Shown in pieces: positions 6,585 through 8,477 of a stretch of 8,477 nt of DNA. Origin of the DNA: Actinotalea sp. (GTDB lineage: Bacteria; Actinomycetota; Actinomycetes; Actinomycetales; Cellulomonadaceae); the NCBI GenBank assembly GCA_014360395.1, contig JACIXM010000124.1, positions 1 to 8,477 of the forward strand, in the 5' to 3' direction. The notes beneath the pieces are model-generated. The model was given only the letters and a program-made list of their open reading frames with translations, was not told where the DNA came from and did not search any database. The position numbers were made by a program, and so were the translations under genes. How positions within the stretch are numbered: the stretch's first letter is position 1; each line of letters begins with the position of its first letter.

Positions 6585-6926
6585 TCACCAGAAGACGGCC
6601 AGGACGACGTTGACGACGGCCAGGCCGCCGACGGCGCCCCACTCGCCCGTGCTGACCGACTCGGCCTTGCGGCGGCGCCACGCGAGGAACGCGATGACGA
6701 GCGCGATGACGAGCTTGACGCCGATCTTGATGTGGTTGACGTCGACGTCACGCATCTCCGCGACGCCCACCAGGAGGATCCCGGTCACCAGGGCGGTCAG
6801 GGCGCCGTGGAGCATCGCCGGACCGATCCGCTTGCTCGGCGAGCGTGTCTGCGCCAGGAAGCCCCCGATGATCGCCGCCAGACCGATGAAGTGGAGCACG
6901 AGCAGAAGGTCACGGGCGAAGTCCAC
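6585..6926 (-). CDS. Small four-helix membrane protein, function unknown
   Basis: A 113-residue inner-membrane protein with four predicted spans, about 6-24, 38-57, 66-83 and 96-112, and a basic loop WRRRKAES (about 83-90). I recognise it as a type found in many actinobacteria as an uncharacterised integral membrane protein; I cannot give a firm family. Histidines lie in or at the ends of the spans (H12 in VLHFIG, H40 in MLHG, H65 in NHIKIG), and K67 and K71 are in span 3. The frame is open upstream, but GTG at 6926 is chosen: it follows GAGGAG with a 7-base gap, and the protein then begins like relatives (DLLLVLHFIGLAAIIGGFL). The gene is divergent from tetR across 94 bases and has its own promoter and terminator, so it is monocistronic. 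It is likely a target of that regulator. Confidence 0.85.
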   Translation of the reverse strand: MDFARDLLLVLHFIGLAAIIGGFLAQTRSPSKRIGPAMLHGALTALVTGILLVGVAEMRDVDVNHIKIGVKLVIALVIAFLAWRRRKAESVSTGEWGAVGGLAVVNVVLAVFW

Positions 6927-6957
6927 GGCAGCACTCCTCGGGTCGGGGTCGCGTCGT

Positions 6958-6976
6958 TCTCGACGCGGCGTCGAGA
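6958..6976. promoter_or_regulatory. 19-base palindrome, probable TetR-family operator
   Basis: TCTCGACGC-G-GCGTCGAGA is a perfect inverted repeat with 9-bp arms around a single central base. It touches the TATGAT hexamer of the membrane protein promoter and covers its predicted start site, so a protein bound here would block that promoter. The adjacent divergent gene encodes a TetR-family repressor, whose operators are typically palindromes of about this size. Assignment to that regulator is inference. The same sequence could form a hairpin in the leader RNA, but the symmetry, length and position fit an operator better. Confidence 0.6.
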
Positions 6977-6984
6977 TCATAGCA
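6976..6984 (-). promoter_or_regulatory. Extended -10 promoter of the membrane protein gene
   Basis: The minus strand reads TGCTATGAT, an extended -10 (TG, one base, then TATGAT, one mismatch from TATAAT). It is the most AT-rich and best -10 match in the window. Transcription would start near 6969, inside the palindrome at 6958-6976, leaving a leader of about 43 bases with GAGGAG near its end. The -35 position (around 6999-7004) matches poorly, as is usual for extended -10 promoters. Confidence 0.6.
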
Positions 6985-7020
6985 ACGCAGCGTCGGCATC
7001 CATGGCACACTGGTCGCCCC

Positions 7021-7608
7021 ATGCCCCGGATCAGCGCACCGACCGTCGCCGAGCACCGCGCCCGGCGCCGCGCGGACGTGCTGCGCGCGGCGGAGGAGAT
7101 CGTGGTCGGCGAGGGCAGCCACGCGCTCACGCTCGCGGCCGTGGCGGCAGGGACCGGGCTCGCCCGCCCCTCGGTGTACGCCTACTTCCCGTCCACCGAC
7201 GCCCTCCTCCTCGCCCTCGTCGAGGCCGGCTTCGACCGCTGGACCGCGACGCTGCGCGACGCGACCGCCGGGGTCACCGGCCCCCGGGACCTCGTCCGCG
7301 CCTGGTTCCGTGCCGCCGCGCTCAGCGCCGCGCAGGGCAACCACCTGCTGGCCGCCGCGCTCCGGGACACCCCGCTGCCGCAGGAGAGCCGCGCGCACCT
7401 CGCGGAGGGCCACCGCGAGGCGGCCGCGCCGCTGGTCGCCGCGACCCGGGAGCTCGGGGTGCGCGACCTGCAGGAGGCGTCGGCGCTCGTCCAGGGCGTC
7501 GTGGCCACGCTCATCGAGCGCGTCGAGGCCGGGGCCGACCCCGAGGCCGAGGCGGACCGGGCGGCCCGCTTCGCCCTCGGCGGGCTGGACGCCCTCGCGG
7601 CGGGCTGA
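7021..7608 (+). CDS. TetR/AcrR family transcriptional regulator
   Basis: A 195-residue DNA-binding repressor of usual TetR length. The N-terminal domain (about 10-60) has the first helix RRRADVLRAAEEIVVGEG and the helix-turn-helix LTLAAVAAGTGLARPSVYAYF (about 36-56), ending with the family signature of an aromatic pair before the next helix (TDALLLALVEAG). The C-terminal part (about 65-195) is helical and Ala/Leu-rich, as expected for ligand binding and dimer formation; the ligand is not evident. ATG at 7021 directly precedes the conserved part. The frame is open far upstream, but that stretch is antisense to the neighbouring genes. No Shine-Dalgarno sequence is obvious; CACACT at 7006-7011 could act as a -10 for a leaderless or near-leaderless transcript. 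It faces away from the membrane protein gene and probably controls it, and perhaps itself. Confidence 0.93.
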   Translation: MPRISAPTVAEHRARRRADVLRAAEEIVVGEGSHALTLAAVAAGTGLARPSVYAYFPSTDALLLALVEAGFDRWTATLRDATAGVTGPRDLVRAWFRAAALSAAQGNHLLAAALRDTPLPQESRAHLAEGHREAAAPLVAATRELGVRDLQEASALVQGVVATLIERVEAGADPEAEADRAARFALGGLDALAAG

Positions 7609-7616
7609 GCGCCGCC

Positions 7617-7632
7617 TCGCCCTCACGGGCGA
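7617..7632 (+). terminator. Short hairpin after tetR
   Basis: TCGCCC and GGGCGA form a 6-bp stem with a TCAC loop, beginning 9 bases after the tetR stop and ending 6 bases before the -10 of the next gene. It may be a weak terminator for tetR, or a small regulatory site for the downstream promoter. There is no T tract. Confidence 0.4.
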
Positions 7633-7638
7633 CCGCCG

Positions 7639-7644
7639 TAAGGT
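7639..7644 (+). promoter_or_regulatory. -10 element for a leaderless downstream gene
   Basis: TAAGGT lies 7 bases before the ATG at 7652, which puts the transcription start at or next to the start codon. No Shine-Dalgarno sequence lies between them. TAnnnT followed by a start codon at this distance is the usual arrangement of leaderless actinobacterial promoters. This marks the gene as a separate unit from tetR. Confidence 0.6.
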
Positions 7645-7651
7645 GGTGCGG

Positions 7652-8477
7652 ATGTCCGCGTTCACGCAGGCCCTGCGCGTCCGCGGCGAGGAAGGCCTGG
7701 TCCTGCTCCTCGCCGCGCGACCCGACCTGGCCGCCCCGCCCCCGTCGAGCGTGCGCTCGCTCGCGGCCCGGGCGGCGAACCGCACGAGCCTGGACCGCGC
7801 GCTGGCCTCCGTCGACGCCGCGACGCTGCAGGTGCTCGAGGCCGTCCTGGCCCTCGACGGCGCGACGGCCCCGGGAGCGCCCAGCCCCCGGACCGGTGTG
7901 CCGCTGGCGGACCTCGCCGCCGCGCTGGGCACCCCGCCCGCCGACGCCGGCGACACCGTCCGCACCGCCCTGGGGTCCGCGCTGCTGTGGACGGACCCGC
8001 CGCTGCCCGACGACGCCTGGGCGGACCTGCCCGACGAGGTCGCCCTGCGCCCGGCTCCCGGCCTCGCCGACGTCCTCGGCCCGCACCCCGCCGGCCTCGG
8101 CCCCACCCTGCGCGCCGCCCTCGAGCGCCGCTCCCCCGCCGCGCTCGCGCGCCTCGCCGCCGCCCTCGGCCTGCCCGCCGACGAGGCCGCCACCGGGCCC
8201 GTCGCACCCTCGCAGGACGCCACCGCCGACGGCGCGGCAGCGCCCCCTGACCGGCTCCTCGGTGCCGTCGTCGCCGAGCTGAGCCGACCCGCCGTCGTGG
8301 ATCGGCTGCTCGCGGACGCCCCGCCGGGGGCACGACCGGTGCTCGAGGCCCTGACGTGGGGGCCGCCCGTCGGGCGGTCGCCCGAGTCGGTGCCGGGCGC
8401 GTCGTCACCCGCGGGTGCGGCGGTGGAGTGGGCGCTGCGGCACGGACTGCTCGCCGTGTCCGACGCCCAGCACAGAT
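7652..8477 (+). CDS. Helicase-associated-domain protein, N-terminal part (runs off the window)
   Basis: The frame stays open from ATG at 7652 to the window end, giving 275 residues of a longer protein with no stop. The N-terminus (MSAFTQALRVRGEEGLVLLLAARPDL, then SVRSLAARAANRTSLDRALASVDAATLQVLEAV) resembles actinobacterial proteins annotated as helicase-associated or XPB/Ssl2-helicase-like C-terminal-domain proteins. These act as DNA-binding partners and are usually encoded beside an XPB-type DNA helicase. The visible part shows winged-helix-like segments (VPLADLAAALG, about 89-99) and no Walker A or DEAD motif, so ATPase activity is not supported here. An Ala/Pro/Asp-rich linker lies at about 175-200. 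The start is fixed by the leaderless promoter and by similarity. The missing C-terminal part would confirm the family, and I expect a helicase gene beyond the edge. Confidence 0.75.
   Translation, partial: MSAFTQALRVRGEEGLVLLLAARPDLAAPPPSSVRSLAARAANRTSLDRALASVDAATLQVLEAVLALDGATAPGAPSPRTGVPLADLAAALGTPPADAGDTVRTALGSALLWTDPPLPDDAWADLPDEVALRPAPGLADVLGPHPAGLGPTLRAALERRSPAALARLAAALGLPADEAATGPVAPSQDATADGAAAPPDRLLGAVVAELSRPAVVDRLLADAPPGARPVLEALTWGPPVGRSPESVPGASSPAGAAVEWALRHGLLAVSDAQHR

Noticed and set aside
6223..7020. Upstream extension of the TetR frame, giving a 461-residue fusion
   Set aside because: The added stretch is antisense to the cold-shock and membrane-protein genes. The TetR domain starts right after ATG 7021.
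1..8477. tRNA, rRNA, CRISPR array, insertion sequence or attachment site
   Set aside because: None seen by eye: no spaced direct repeats, no transposase and no cloverleaf-like or rRNA-like stretch; the gaps between genes are 140 bases or less.

Overview
This window looks like ordinary chromosome from a high-GC actinobacterium. The closest match I recognise is the Cellulomonadaceae (Cellulomonas/Actinotalea type). The evidence is very high GC with G/C-rich third codon positions, GTG starts, apparently leaderless promoters, and several actinobacterial families: DUF2530, DUF3027, a cold-shock protein with a helical C-terminal extension, and a helicase-associated-domain protein. Family names come from reading the proteins, not from a database search. 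There are eight genes. I see no tRNA, rRNA, CRISPR array, insertion sequence or phage gene. No stretch longer than 140 bases lacks a gene.

Layout. A strong hairpin pair (7-63) follows an NCS2/AzgA-type purine permease gene on the minus strand (92-1588). Across a 129-base divergent gap is a small two-helix membrane protein of the DUF2530 type (1718-1951, plus), apparently leaderless. It ends 7 bases from the end of a long minus-strand operon. Read 5' to 3' on the minus strand, that operon is: cold-shock protein (6447-6064), DUF3027 protein (6064-5165) and a 1069-residue protein with a sacsin/HSP90-like GHKL ATPase domain (5168-1959). The first junction is TGATG (1-base overlap) and the second GTGA (4-base overlap), so the three proteins are probably made together.

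Upstream of the operon, hairpins at 6510-6567 separate it from a four-helix membrane protein gene (6585-6926, minus). That gene is transcribed divergently from a TetR-family regulator (7021-7608, plus). The 94-base gap between them holds an extended -10 promoter overlapped by a perfect 19-base palindrome, a likely operator. Downstream of tetR, a further leaderless promoter drives a plus-strand gene (7652 to beyond the window end) for a helicase-associated-domain protein, usually found next to an XPB-type helicase.

The part most worth following up is the coupled cold-shock protein / DUF3027 / GHKL-ATPase operon. It joins a single-stranded nucleic-acid binder, a probable zinc protein of unknown function and a large chaperone-like ATPase. 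The TetR/palindrome/membrane-protein unit is a compact regulatory module whose ligand and function are unknown. Nothing here is clearly a new mobile or defence system.
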